Part shown: positions 1 through 12,479 of the stretch, piece after piece
How positions within the stretch are numbered: the stretch's first letter is position 1
How the letters are laid out: each line of letters begins with the position of its first letter
Source of the DNA: Vigna angularis
Lineage: Eukaryota > Streptophyta > Magnoliopsida > Fabales > Fabaceae
Assembly (NCBI RefSeq): GCF_016808095.1
Contig: NC_068977.1
Span: forward strand, 3,222,479 to 3,286,478
DNA: 64,000 bases
Direction: 5' to 3'
The notes under the pieces: model-generated
The model's database searches: none
Told to the model about the DNA's origin: nothing
The model's input: only the letters and a program-made list of their open reading frames with translations
Made by a program: the position numbers and the translations under genes

Positions 1-3000
1 AGGCTGCTCGTGCAAACTCTGAAGCTACTCAGAGGCAATTGATGGAGATCATTGCCGCCACCAGAAATACATCAGGAGCGTCCACTTCTTCTATTAATCA
101 TCCGACAGAGTGGAGTTTGGAGAACTTTCTGCAGCATCATCCAGCCAAATTTAGTGGAAAGTGCCTTCCTGATGAGGCGGACCAGTGGCCGAGGGATATG
201 GAGCGGATCTATAACGCTAAGAGGTGTCCGGATGACAACCGATTGGCATTCACGGAATACTTGCTGACCGGAGAGGCTAGCCACTGGTGGGAGAGTATGA
301 AAATGATATTGACGGATGCCCACAGTCCCATCAATTAGGGAGTATTCAGGAGCAAATTTTATGAGGAGTACTTCCCGGATAGTGTGCGTTTCGCCAAGGA
401 AGTGGAATTCCTCCAACTGGTGCAAGCCGAAATGTCCGTTTCTGAATACACGAACAAGTTCAAGCACTTGGTTCGTTTCAACACTATGGCTACCAGCGAA
501 GAATGGCAGTGTAGGAAGTTTGAGAATGGGCTGAGGAGTGATCTGAAGGTGTTGATATCCAGCCTGTGTATCTGGTCATTCCCTTCAATGGTTGAGAGGG
601 CCAAGGTGTTAGAGAGGAATGTGGTTGAAGTGGAACAACAGAAGAAGCAACAAGCAACCAGGGGACCGATTTTGTCAAGAACAAATCTGAATCGGAATAG
701 GACGCCGTACGCTCGTCCAGCACAGTCAAGTGGGTCTCAGGCGGTAGTTGTTGTTGGACAGTCTGGACAACAGGGGGCGGTCAGATGTTTTCAGTGTGGA
801 GGACCTCATTTCAGGTCAGTCTGCCCTCAGTTGATAGGAGGGAAGTATTGCACTAGATGTAGAAGAAACGGTCATCTGGAGAGTGAGTGCAATATGGGAG
901 GTCGAGCGGCAATGAGGCCGCCAAATGCTGGAAGAACTCAAGGTCGGGGTGGACGAGCGCAGGCTGTTGGGAGAGTTTATGCGATAACGGGCGCGGAAGC
1001 CATAAGCTTAGGTACGCTCATCACCGGTACCTGCTTAGTTCATGGAAAATCTTGTTATATGTTGTATGACTCGGGGGCAACACACTCCTTCATCTCGAAG
1101 GCGTGCGTTGAGAAACTGGGGTTAGCAGAGAGCGAAATGCAGTTTGACTTGGTGGTGTCAACCCCAGCAGCTGGTGAGATTAGGACGTCTACCGTATGTA
1201 TTAGATGTCCTATAGAGGTCGATGGGCGTAGATATAAGGTCAACTTAATTTGTTTACCTCTGAAGGAGCTGGAGGTGATTTTAGGAATGGATTGGTTAGC
1301 CACCAATTGCATTCTGATAGATTGTGGTGAGAAGAAGTTGGTCTACCCTGATGAAGAAGAGGAAGTGTTGTCGGTGACGCTCGGTCAACTAAAGGAAGAT
1401 ATCGTGGAGGGCGCCAGTTGCTTTTTGATAATGAAGCATTCAGATGAAGAGTTTGAAGGTGCAAGCTGGGAACGATCGTCCAGTAATCAGTTAAGTGGAG
1501 GACGATCGGTAATAGAGGAATTTCCTGAAGTCTTTCTAGACGAAATACCTGGACTACCTCCCCCTCGCGAGGTAGAATTTACGATCGACTTGGTGTCGAC
1601 GGCAGGACCTATCTCGATGGCACCGTACCGAATGTCACCAGCTGAGTTGGTCGAGCTTAAGGAGCAAATTGAAGATTTGATGGATAAGAAATTCATCAGA
1701 CCGAGCGCCTCACCTTGGGGAGCGCCTGTGTTGTTAGTAAAGAAGAAAGATGGCACCTCACGGCTTTGTATTGACTACCGTTAGTTAAATAAGCTGACTA
1801 TCAAGAATAAGTACCCACTGCCAAGGATAGATGATTTGTTGGATCAACTAAATGGGACTACAGTATTCTCGAAGATTGACTTACGATCTGGATACCATCA
1901 AATCAGAGTTAAGGAGGAAGACGTCCAGAAGACTGCTTTCAGATCTCGTTACGGACATTACGAGTATGTAGTGATGTCGTTCGGTGTAACAAACGCACCA
2001 GCAATCTTCATGGATTACATGAATCGTATCTTCAGGCCATATCTGGACAAGTTCGTAGTGGTGTTCATTGACGACATCCTCATCTACTCTAAGAGCCATG
2101 AAGAACATGAGGAACACTTGAGGGTTGTACTTGGCGTCTTGAAGGAAAAGGAACTGTACGCCAAGTTATCCAAGTGTGAATTTTGGATGAAGAGTGTGCA
2201 GTTCTTGGGGCACGTTGTGTCGGCTGAAGGGATCTCTATAGACCCGGCAAAAGTACGAGCAGTTTTGGAATGGGAAAGTCCGCGTTCGGTCACGGAAGTC
2301 CGTAGTTTTGTGGGTCTTGCGGGCTACTATAGGCGCTTCATCGAAGGATTTTCTAAGATAGTAGCACCGTTAACGCAGCTTACGCGCAAGGATCACCCGT
2401 TCGCTTGGACTGATCGGTGTGAAGCGAGCTTCCAGGAGTTGAAGAAGAAGTTGACGAGCGCCCCCGTGTTGGTCATCCCTGACACGTCCAAACCCTTTGA
2501 AGTATATTGTGATGCATCTCATCAAGGGTTGGGCTGTGTACTTATGCAAGAGAAGAGGGCTGTCGCGTACGCTTCTCGTCAATTGAAAGTGCACGAGAAG
2601 AACTATCCGACACACGACCTGGAGTTGGCAGCGGTCGTCTTCGCACTGAAGATTTGGAGGCATTACCTGTATGGATCTACGTTCCAAGTCTTCAGTGATA
2701 ACAAGAGCCTTAAGTACCTCTTTGATCAGAAGGAGTTGAATATGAGGCAAAGGAGGTGGCTTGAGTTCTTGAAGGATTATGAGTTCGAACTACTGTATCA
2801 TCCGGGGAAGGCTAATGTGGTGGCGGACGCTTTGAGTAGAAAGGCAGTTCGTGTTTCGGCAATGATGGTAAGAGAACTCAGTCTGGTCGAGAGCTTTAGA
2901 GATCTAAGGTTACAGTTCGAATTGGAACAGAGCAGTATCAAGTGCTGTAACCTTAGAATATCAAGTGATATTTTTGACCGGATCAGAGTGAAGCAGCGAG

Positions 3001-4391
3001 CGGATGAGGAGTTGGTAAAAATATTAGGCGCGCTCGGTACGGATCAAGCCAAGGAGTTTAACACGGGAACGGACGGCTTCTTACGCTATAAGGGTCGGAC
3101 GTGTATCCCAAATGATAGAGAGCTGAAGAGGATTATCCTGGAAGAAGGGCATCACAGCCGTCTTAGCATACATCCTGGTATGACTAAGATGTATCAAGAT
3201 CTCAGGAAATCCTTCTGGTGGCCGGGGATGAAGAGTGATGTCGCACGTTTTTTGGCATCATGTCTAACGTGTCAGCGAGCGAAGGCTGAACACCAGAGGC
3301 CGGGCGGTCTACTGCAACCACTGGAGATTCCCGAATGGAAGTGGGACAGCATCTCCATGGACTTCGTGACCCACTTACCCCGCACAGTCAAGAATCACGA
3401 TTCCATTTGGGTGATAGTGGATCGACTGACAAAGAGCACCCACTTCCTAGCGGTTAACTTGAAGATGTCGATGAAACTGTATATCAGAGAAATTGTTCGT
3501 TTGCATGGTGTACCCTCAAGCATCATCTCTGACCGAGACACAAGGTTCACTTCACGGTTCTGGCAATCACTTCAAAACGAGCTCGGTAGCAAATTACAGA
3601 TGAGTTCAGCATATCACCCTCAGACGGACGGCCAATCTGAGAGGACCATCCAGACGCTTGAAGACTTATTGAGGACGTGCGTCCTAGATCACTTAGGCGC
3701 TTGGGATGAAGTCTTACCGCTAGTGGAATTCACCTACAACAACAACTTTCAGTCTAGCATCGGAATGGCGCCGTTTGAAGCTCTCTACGGGAGAAAGTGC
3801 AGAACGCCACTTTGTTGGTTCCAAGAAGGAGAGAAGGTGTTGACTGGACCAGAGCTTATCCAGCAAACGATTGAGAAGGTCAAGCTAATTCAAGAAAGGT
3901 TGAAGACGTCACGAAGCAGACAGAAGTCCTATGCGGATAAGAGAAGAAGACCTTTGGAGTTCGCTGCAGGAGATCATGTTTTCCTTCGACTGAATCCGAT
4001 CACGGGAGTAGGCAGAGCCATGCGACCCAAGAAGTTATCCCCAAAGTTCGTCGGACCTTATCAAATCTTGAAGAAGATCGGACCAGTGGCGTACGAGCTA
4101 TCTTTACCTCCTCAACTGTCCAACCTCCATCCAGTCTTTCACGTTTCCCAACTCCGAAAATACATAGCCGACCCATCTCACATACTGGAGTTGGAAGACG
4201 TTCGTCTTCGTCAAGACCGGACGCTAGAGATGAAGCCAGTTCGTGTTGAAGACATCCGCACCAAGTACTACAAAAGGAAAGCAATCAAATTGGTGAAGGT
4301 GGTGTGGGACGATAAGACGGGTGACTCTACATGGGAAGTGGAGGATGCCATGAAGGACTTGTACCCTCACCTATTTCCGGGTAAGTTTTAA
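1..4391 (+). pseudogene. Ty3/gypsy (Tekay/Del-like chromovirus) gag-pol, 5' truncated by window and broken by two stops
   Basis: One reading frame (codons starting at position 3) runs from the window edge to the TAA ending at 4391. It encodes Gag, protease, reverse transcriptase, RNase H and integrase of an LTR retrotransposon. Visible motifs in order are two CCHC zinc knuckles (about 786-890), a DSGATHSF protease site (about 1067), the RT region with a FIDDILIYS active-site box (about 2064), RNase H (about 2500-2850), an HHCC integrase zinc finger (about 3150-3290), the DD(35)E core (about 3355-3660) and a C-terminal chromodomain-like tail ending near PHLF. The frame is closed by TAG at 336-338 in gag and TAG at 1782-1784 just before the RT core. 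There is no frameshift, because the segments on both sides share the frame. Each stop could be one transition, as expected in a silenced, methylated element, but that is inference. The 5' LTR and primer site lie outside the window. Confidence 0.93.
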
Positions 4392-4426
4392 TTTTCGAGG
4401 ACGAAAATTTTTGTAGTTAGGGGGAA

Positions 4427-6934
4427 TGTCAGACCTCGTTAAAATACACCCAAACCCACCTGTCTAATCTCATTTATTACACCCAAAACCCTGCTCAGAA
4501 CCATTAAAGCGCACTTAGAAACCCCTCTGAGCGAACGCCAGGTGTCAATAAACGAGGATCCGAAAATCAGTTAGTGGGATGCAGGTGTCAACAGGAGAAC
4601 GAACGTTCGTCTTTATACAAAACTGAGTTTTCTGAAATCCGCGTCACTCTTTTGCATGCACCTTCTCCATTCCAAACTCTAACTTTCCATTTCTCCTACT
4701 TCTCTCTAGAAACCTCCCCTTCTCTCTACCAAAAACTCACTCTTCTTCTTCTTCGATCATCATTCAGGCACCAGTTCTGCACTCCCGGCGTAGAGGACGA
4801 TCGTTGGAACCGATCATTTTAAGATTTTGAACTGGTAAGTCCATCCTTTCTCCATTCGTGCCTTTTTCCGTAACACGCAAATCCAAATTCTGGGTTGTCT
4901 GAGTTGAATCTATCATCCTGAATAATTTTCTGGTCTAGGTTGGTTATAGCCTGTAGAAAACGTGTAGAACGTTGAGGCCTCTGTCAGTAGGAGAACCCTA
5001 ACTCATATATGAGAAAGTTCGACCACCTTTAAGAGGTAAGGGAAGCTTATCTAATTTAATTGTATGATGTTGTGCGTTCGTGATTATTAAATGCATGTTG
5101 ATGAATGGTTGAACGTATGTATTGAGGATGAATACTGATATGATTGTCTATGTGGAATATGAATTATTGGTATGATATGAATCGTATGAAGTATGCGTAT
5201 TGATGTTAATATGAATCTTATAAAGTTATGAAGTTATGAAATTACAAGTTAAGAAAATGAGTTTGAGTGTAAATGATTCTGTATATGAGATTATACTATG
5301 ATAAAATACGTTCGTTACTGAACGGTCATCGACCGTTCGATTTTCCTGTTGAACCTAGCTAATATGGGATTCTTTCATTTGGAAATAATCCCAGTTGAGG
5401 ACGAGCGCCTTCTTATCGTAACGCTGTGCTTGAACGATTGGTCAAACGTACTTGAATCTAAATATCCAGAAGTAAATCTAAATTCATATCAACATATATA
5501 TATATACACGTGTAATTGTATACGTACTTGTTTCTAAATATAATTCTTATAATATCTTATTTATAGATCTTCTAATCTATATTTTAAGTAGCGCTCGGTC
5601 TTACACCTAGCGCTCGTACCACGTAGTGCTCGGTCTTATACCGAACGCTCGTACTCCTCTTTAAATACCAAACCTTGCGGAAATAGCGTTCGTCCGGATT
5701 TAGTAAATCCTTTTACCGCTTTCGGTCCTTGACTGGTAGTCGGTTCCAGTAATTGAATTATTCTAAGTATGGTCCTTAATCGTCTTGAGGTGTCTGTATC
5801 CATTGGATCCGGCCTAGAGCCTCTGTATTTAAACTATTCTTTGAGTAATGATCGGAATTTACGAGAGTCAGTTCATTCAACTGAATCAAGTGGTAAATGA
5901 CATTCGTCTTATACGGTGTTATTGTAGTCGGTTTTATTCTGTTCTGGAACGGGAGATTTCTCGGTCTCGCTCCTCACGTTCGTCCTCGTTATAAAGAGAG
6001 CTGAACGTTCGTTATTTTATACACTTGAAATGGATGGCGAAAATGGTATTAAATCGAAAGATTAAAATTGATGAAAAGTATATGAGATGAATTAACGGTT
6101 GTTGATTTTGAAGGAGCGTTCCAGGGAGGAACGACTCTTGGATGAAAGTTGAGATTTGTAAAGTATGAATGTGGATAAAGCTTAGCTGGCGATTCATCCT
6201 GATATTCCGTGGGTACTCGTCCTCACGTAGAGGAGAGTAGTCCATGCGTGGGAACGGCAGGAGGTCTTAGTCCATAACTGTACTTTGGACGGAACGGACT
6301 AACCTCGGGTGGTAGCTGATGAAAATTCCATTTACTGTATCACCGGGTTCACGAACGTCGTAGCTACACAGAATTCATACAGTCCGGACAGTCAGTCTAG
6401 TATCAGGAATTGATTGAATTGTATATCGTGATATATTTGATATGTTTAAATGTTGAGATATGCATGTTGTTACTTGAATTAAATTAAATAAGCTTACCCT
6501 GTGTTTTTCTTTGTGTTGTCCTGTATCTGTACGTCCGTCTTGTCTTTGCAATGATCATCTGTGTGGATGTGAGCAGATGGTGATGCGTTACTGGAGGAGA
6601 CGCTGGAAGAAGGAATAGTAGAGGAAGAGAACCTCGTTGATGTGGAAGTGAAGGCCGAACAGTAGTCCGTTCGGTTAATTGTTTAGTTTAGTTTTTAGCG
6701 AGTTGTCTTAGAACGATCACTCTCCCTTTTTCCTGACCTAACCGTTCGGTATTTTGTTTTGTAAATCGTTCGGTCAAGTTAGCTTACTGTTCATCTCGTT
6801 ATTTTTGAAACTCACTTCTTGTAAGGCCGTTCGGCCAGAACCTGTGCTCTTGTTTAACTTAAGACTGATTTGGGTCATCATTAAATGTAATTAATTCTAC
6901 TATATGGTGTTTACTGTATTTTTGGGATGTTACA
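4427..6934 (+). repeat. 3' LTR, family A (long LTR of the Ty3 element)
   Basis: This 2508-bp LTR starts with TGTCAGACC just after a purine-rich tract (about 4413-4426) and ends with GGGATGTTACA. Its ends are supported by homologous copies at 31912-32907 (reverse), 42925-55514 (reverse, split) and 57317-59799 (forward). A TATA-like TTTATACA sits near 4613, followed by a pyrimidine-rich leader. Two consensus splice donors (4835-4840 and 5036-5040) recur at the same places in other copies. The middle holds short CGCTCG/CGTTCG-rich stretches. A small acidic reading frame near the 3' end is listed separately. The LTR is inserted in a reverse family B LTR, whose sequence resumes directly at 6935. 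Confidence 0.9.
6573..6665 (+). other. Conserved 30-codon acidic frame within LTR family A (copy 1)
   Basis: From GCA at 6573 the frame reads 30 sense codons rich in Glu, Asp and Leu and ends DVEVKAEQ then TAG (6663-6665). Copies in other LTRs of the family (59469-59561 forward, 32140-32232 reverse, 43191-43283 reverse) have exactly the same codon number and end (D/E)VEVKAE(P/Q)-TAG. An in-frame TGA lies just upstream in all four, so a peptide would need splicing. The preceding GAGCAG, after a pyrimidine-rich stretch, looks like a 3' splice acceptor. No homologous protein is recognised. It may be an LTR-encoded exon or a chance-conserved functional RNA segment. Confidence 0.5.
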
Positions 6935-8256
6935 CAATTCAACCCAGAACAAGAGCAAATGGACTTAGAACCGAACACTATTGGTCGAGCACTATTTGGC
7001 CGAACAATATTTGGCCGAACACTATTTGCCGAACGCTATTTGGATGAACGCTATTTGGACGGATGCTATTTTTCGAACACTATTTAGACGAACACTATTT
7101 GGCCGAACACTATTTACTGCACTATTAGGTTGAACACTTTCTGGACGAACAATGAGAGACCGAACGCTATCAAACCGAACACTGTGAGGTCGAACACTGT
7201 CTGGACGAACGCAAAGAGACCGAATACAATCAAATCTAGTACTGTTTGGACGAATACTAAGAAACTGAACACTATAAGGTCGAACACCGTGTGGACGAAC
7301 GCTTATAGATCAAGTACTATGAATTCAAAAACTGTTGGACGAACGCGATAGATCAATACTATGAGACCGAATACTGTAAGGTTGAACACTGTTTGGTCGA
7401 ACGCTTATAGATTAAATACCATGAGACCGAATACTATGAGTTTGAACACTGTTTGGACGAACGCTTACAGAGCGAACACTATCAAACTTAATACTGTTTG
7501 AACGAACGTCATATAGACCAAATGATATGAGGTTAAATACTGTTTTGACGAACGCTTACAGACCGAACACTATCAAACTTAACACTCTTTGAACGAACGT
7601 CATATAGACCAAATACTATGAGGTTAAACACTGTTTGAACGAACGCTTAGAGACCGAACACTATCAGCTCGAATACTGTTTGGACGAATACTCTTTGGTT
7701 GAATACTATTTGGACGGACGCCAAGAAATCAAGTACTATTAGGCCGAACACTAAGGGTAGAAATCTGAGAATAGCAATTCAAGACCGATCGCTACAATCA
7801 CTATTACATGGTAAAGGTCGAACGCTAAATATTACTACAGGAGAATACGAAACCAAAACCGGACGCTATTTGTTGAACCTTGTTAGGTCGAATACTATTT
7901 GACCGAACACTATTTGGCCTTTTTTGGGCGAGCACTATTTGGACGAACGCGCGGTCTGCAGGATTATGCAGAATCGCAACCAGACTTCCACAATTGCAGA
8001 ACCCAATCCCCTTTTGAATCAATGGGCTCTTCCCTTTAAGAGAAAGAAAATTTGTGCACTCCACTGGATGGTGCTAGCTGGACGGTCCTCAGCCATTCCC
8101 TTCCCTCCTTAGTGCCATGCCCACTATGAAGATGATGATGATTCCTGGTGGCTGGAGCACTTCAAGGTGGAATGACTCACCATCCACCAGCTGCTGTTGC
8201 TGGACATGAAGCCCCTCCCCCACCACTTCCTTTTAAAAAAACGTGCGGTCCTTACA
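6935..8256 (-). repeat. LTR family B, reverse, interrupted by the Ty3 element
   Basis: Sequence from 6935 matches 25720 onward and 55770 onward (same 'attcaacccag..acaagagcaaatg' start). It contains a 15-bp minisatellite (unit close to CGAACACTATTTGGC, about 6969-7130), then longer units of about 45-60 bp with CGAACGCT cores (about 7130-7900). It ends in a promoter-like region and GGTCCTTACA at 8256, which reads TGTAAGGACC on the minus strand, the LTR start. The left part lies outside the window beyond the inserted Ty3 element. Reading frames across the arrays are repeat translations, not genes. Confidence 0.65.
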
Positions 8257-8614
8257 TATGTCATGTGTTAATTTGTGATTTTCTTTTAATTTTTTTATTT
8301 TTTTAATTTTTTTATTATTATTTTTTATTCTTTTCTTAATTTTAAAAAAATATGTCTACGTCTCAAGTTAATATTATGCCACATGACAATGTTAGTGTCA
8401 CGTGTCAAAATAGTGTAAATGTCACATGTCAAATGAATATCAATGTCATGTGTTAATGTTGGTGTTATGTATCAGTCTTTCGTTCAGTCCAAAATTTTTT
8501 ATTTTTATTTAATTTAGTCTCAATTTTTGTTAATTTTATTCCATTTAGTCCTAATTTTCTTCCTTTCTGAATTGAAATTAAATTTTTAGTAAAATTTATA
8601 TTTTTATTAAATAT
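8257..8614. other. AT-rich spacer, no gene seen
   Basis: Very AT-rich sequence with a short imperfect repeat of the words ATGTCACATGTC / GTCACGTGTC (about 8375-8450). No coding potential or RNA gene is recognised. Confidence 0.6.
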
Positions 8615-8624
8615 TTTTATTATA

Positions 8625-10965
8625 GGTTTAATGTCTCGGTAGGTCCCTATTTTGGTGAGGAATTTCAAATAGGTCCTTTTTTTTTCGTCTCAATTGGATC
8701 CTTTTTTATGTAAAATTTGAGCAATTAAAGATCTGCCGTCAAATTGGGCAAACGGCCGTTTAAATGTTGGTTACGTGGCATGGTCAGAGTTCACATTAAT
8801 GAGACGTGGCATTATAAACTAATTTTGTATTAAAAATTATGAATGCATAGTGGTGTAATCAGCTTTTTAGAAGGGTAAAGTGAGAATAATAAAAAACTTT
8901 AAGTGCAGACCCCTTTAATTGACAAATGTAATTGAGATTGGGGAAAAAATTAGGGATAGGGTTCGTGTGAGGAACAAATTAGCTTTGGAAGTTGGAAGAA
9001 GGCTTTCCTGCCTATACCGCGAATTGGATTCTGTGTGTTTTTTATTCACATGTTGATGGAGACGAAGGAGAAAGTGGCAGTGCGATGGTGGTCGAGGCGA
9101 TTTAGGCTTCAACAGCGGCGACGATAATGCTTGGTGATGGTGGAGAAGATTCTGGGTTGGTTTCTAGTGGTGCGCCTCTTGTGGTTTTCTGCTTGCAGGT
9201 TGACGATGAAGACGTGAGGGAGATGGTTGTGCCACGGCGGAGGTTCGGCGAGAGACTGGCATTTCTGTTCTTCTCTGGATTTTTCTTTGCAGGTCCAGTG
9301 ATGTAGATGACGAACTCACAATGTTTATCACTTTAGTAACATTAAAACATAGGGACGTTCGTAACTTCAACCCATAGGGACGTACGTAACTTCAAACACA
9401 AACACAACACACATTCTCTCTCCCTTCTTGTTGGTGTTGGTCAGATACAACTCGTCCAACTACCTCCCTTCTCACGATCGTTCGGTCTGGTCGTCCACCC
9501 TCCTCTATCGCTCGTCCAACTACCTCCCTGTTCCAGACCGTTCGGTCTGGTCGTCCTCCCTCTACCGTTCGGTCACATAGCTCCCCACCTTCTACCGTTC
9601 GGTCTGGTCGTCCTCCCTCGTCTACCGCTCGTCCAACTACCTCCCTGCTCACGACCGTTCGGCCTGGTCGTCCACCCTCCTCTATCGCTCGTCCAACTAC
9701 CTCCCTGTTCCCGACCGTTCGGTCTGGTCGTCCTCCCTCTACCGTTCGGTCACATAGCTCCCCACCTTCTACCGTTCGGTCCCCCTCTCTCTCCCTCCTA
9801 CACCTTCTTCTCTTGTACACTTTCCAGCCCCTAACATGTGCTCCCTGCCTTCCAACGTTCGACCTTTACGATCGATACCGTTCGGCCTCACTTCCCTCCT
9901 ACCTTTCTTCTTCTCATTACATCCCACCTTATACCCTAACATATACAGTATCAGATATAAGACCTGCAAAAATTTCTAAACATAACTGTGCCCACCAAAC
10001 TATTAAAAAACAGTACTTATGCTTTAGTGATACAACAATGGAAATACAGTTCCTGGTCATTGTAATATATAAGACGTCAAAGAAGGAAATTCTAATATAT
10101 CCAAAACATTGTAATACATCCAAAACACATAGTTGGCATCATTGTCTTTCATTAAATTACATAGCAGTAAAACCATAAACATTGTTCCTTAGACTATTAC
10201 ATAATAAGATCCTTAAACTTGGCATCATTGTCATTTATACACACATCTATAGTTGAGCTTCCTGGTCATTCATACACACTTCAGATATTTGTGATGATGG
10301 CATGATTGGTTCTTGGGTTGCTTTGGGGGACCACCACCGAATATTGTAGTTTCTCATCAATAAAGGACCCACACCTGACCTACCGAGACACGAACCCCTG
10401 CATGCCTCTTCCAACTACTTCTTCTTCACCGACGAACCTTGCCGCTTTAGCTCGAACAAAGATCGCGATTTTTCAGACAAAGGGGTGACGCACCACGAAA
10501 AACGACCTTCGCCTCTCCATTCCGCCAGCCATTGGAAGTCGAAGAACATGTTGAACGTGAATTCTGCATTTGATTCTCCCTCGCGCATCCACTCGAACAG
10601 CATCCACTCTTTCCCAACTCTGAGACGACACGAGCCCTACAATAGAAAAATCCCCAACTTGATTTTGATTTCTCCTTTCAAGAGATGTTTTAGCAAAAAA
10701 AACATTAAGTTTTTCCAAATTTGCCCTCTGTTTAATTAATTTCAAACTGATTATACTATATTTACTTCATTCAAAATTTCTGAGTATTAAAAATTGCATT
10801 CACACACGCTACGTCATGCACTCCTTATCGCCATTTTCTGAAATTGACGGAAAGGATTTATTTGCATCAAATTAACAAAAATAAGGATCTATTTAAGACT
10901 TCAAATATAACAGGAACCTATTTCAAATTTGGGACGAAAATAGGAATCTATTGAGACATTAAACC
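8625..10965. mobile_element. Non-autonomous Mutator-like element (MULE) with 10-bp TSD
   Basis: The ends are inverted: GGTTTAATGTCTC at 8625 and GAGACATTAAACC ending at 10965. Similarity continues imperfectly for roughly 55-80 bp ('GGTCCCTATTTTGGTG' on the left, 'GATTCCTATTTTCGTC' on the minus strand at the right). The target duplication TTTTATTATA is exact, at 8615-8624 and 10966-10975, which fits the 9-11 bp duplications of Mutator-like elements. No transposase is present, so it is non-autonomous. The interior holds a CpG-rich minisatellite (9471-9790) and low-complexity sequence at about 9050-9300 and 10380-10640 that may be captured host DNA, but no protein family could be recognised. Confidence 0.85.
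9471..9790. repeat. CpG-rich minisatellite inside MULE
   Basis: Higher-order tandem repeat of about 177 bp (copies begin at 9471 and 9648), built from short words such as GACCGTTCGGTCTGGTCGTC and CGCTCGTCCAACTACCTCCC. Open frames across it on the minus strand are repeat translations. Confidence 0.8.
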
Positions 10966-10975
10966 TTTTATTATA

Positions 10976-11252
10976 CATGATGTACACGACTGGAATTTAA
11001 CTAATAAGTGGAGGGCATACATGACATTTCCGTAAGAATCCACGCAAATCTCCTCGTTCATGCGAGTGACCAAAATCGGATGAATCCCGCAAATCCGTCT
11101 TCGCTCATCCATCCTTATCAGCTGAAACGAACATGACAATTGAATGAATTCATCGCTCGCATTACAGCATGAACAGTATTTTCCATTCATGCGAACACAG
11201 CATAAATGTTTGGTCCTCTGGTAAACCATCGGAATAATAGTAACATGAGTTG
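10976..11252. other. Spacer between MULE and LTR element
   Basis: About 280 bp of unique-looking sequence between two insertions. No gene, RNA or repeat recognised. Confidence 0.5.
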
Positions 11253-11257
11253 CATTC

Positions 11258-11621
11258 TGTTATGTAGTAAGATACTCATTAGAATATCTTAAATATCTTA
11301 AACGGTTAAGATATTTATCAAGCCACTAACCACATTTTTAGGTAAGGTGGTTATTTCTTATTTTGCTTATAAATACAGTAACAGGGCCAAGGTCCAGGTA
11401 CGTTCTCTTTATGTCTAGAGACCCTAAATAATATTTAAGAGCAGTAATCACTCTCTTGAGAGTTGAGGCTCCATAACTCACATCTGACTTGAGCGTCGGA
11501 GTATCTTTGCAGGTACCTCCTCCTCCTTTGGCGAATATGAACAACAACAATTGGAGAAGAGCAAGCGTCCCAGACAGCCAGGAGCAACAAAGACACACCG
11601 GAAAATATCTACACCGAAACA
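11258..11621 (+). repeat. 5' LTR of family C element
   Basis: Starts TGTTATGTAG and ends ACCGAAACA. A TATA box is at 11368-11375. The U5 part has the 'GAGCGTCGGAGT..GCAGGTACC' signature that also occurs in family D at 21800-21840. Confidence 0.93.
11368..11375 (+). promoter_or_regulatory. TATA box of family C 5' LTR
   Basis: TATAAATA in identical context in both LTRs (also 14541-14548). Its position about 110 bp into the 364-bp LTR suits a promoter with short R/U5. Confidence 0.65.
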
Positions 11622-11624
11622 TTT

Positions 11625-11641
11625 TGGCGCCCACCGTGGGG
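11625..11641 (+). promoter_or_regulatory. Primer-binding site of family C element
   Basis: TGGCGCCCACCGTGGGG starts three bases after the LTR end. This is a standard TGGCGCC-type tRNA-complementary site of plant LTR elements. The primer tRNA was not assigned. Confidence 0.8.
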
Positions 11642-12479
11642 CCGAGTGCCAACCCAAAGAAGCCGCAAGAAGAGCACTCAGCCTCAATGAATCACTTCCT
11701 CGGATAGAGCTACTCCATCCAATCGCTGCATCGCCACCAAGATTCTCCTCCGCGAGCCGTGACGCCACTGTCATTACCAGATCGAATGACGCCTCCAGCG
11801 GGTTTCTCTCCTTCTTCCCCCGTGAGCCATTAATGCCAGTAGACATCAGCGAAATCACACCCCCAAATCGGGTCCACCCATCAGCCTCCGCCACGCCACC
11901 AGCCGCTGCTGTCACAGGAGCACCATTAGGTCACCTCCATCGTCTCCATGATTGCACAATCCGCAAATCAAAAAACCCTAAATTCCTAAATCACCTCCCA
12001 AACACTATCACGCTGATCCCACGACGGTGGTGGAGACCACGGAACTCCTATCCACGGTGTATCTCAACAAGAACAGCCCACACCAGCACCTTCAACGCCT
12101 GTTTCTTCGTTCTCTTTCTCTCCACGCTTTTTCGATTGTGCTGTCGATGTTTGCCATATTCAAGTACTGAATCTCGCTTATCTGACGAATTTGTCACCAA
12201 AACCTTGGGGGGCATCCGCCACCACGCCAGTACAGTCACAAGGTCACAACCGAGTCTGCGATTCTGCCAGGAGCTCAGTTCCAGTCACATGAGCAGACTC
12301 GCCGTTTGCGCGGAAGATTCCCACCCGAAAGATCCCCAAACAAATCGCAGACCCATTCTCCACGTCTTCCGCAACACTCGCGCCATCCACGCGTCGTTCG
12401 GTTCTGCCTCCACGTCATCCAACCCAGTTTCTATTCCCCAAACTCCAAACAGCCGGCGTTCAGCCTCAACCCTCGGATT

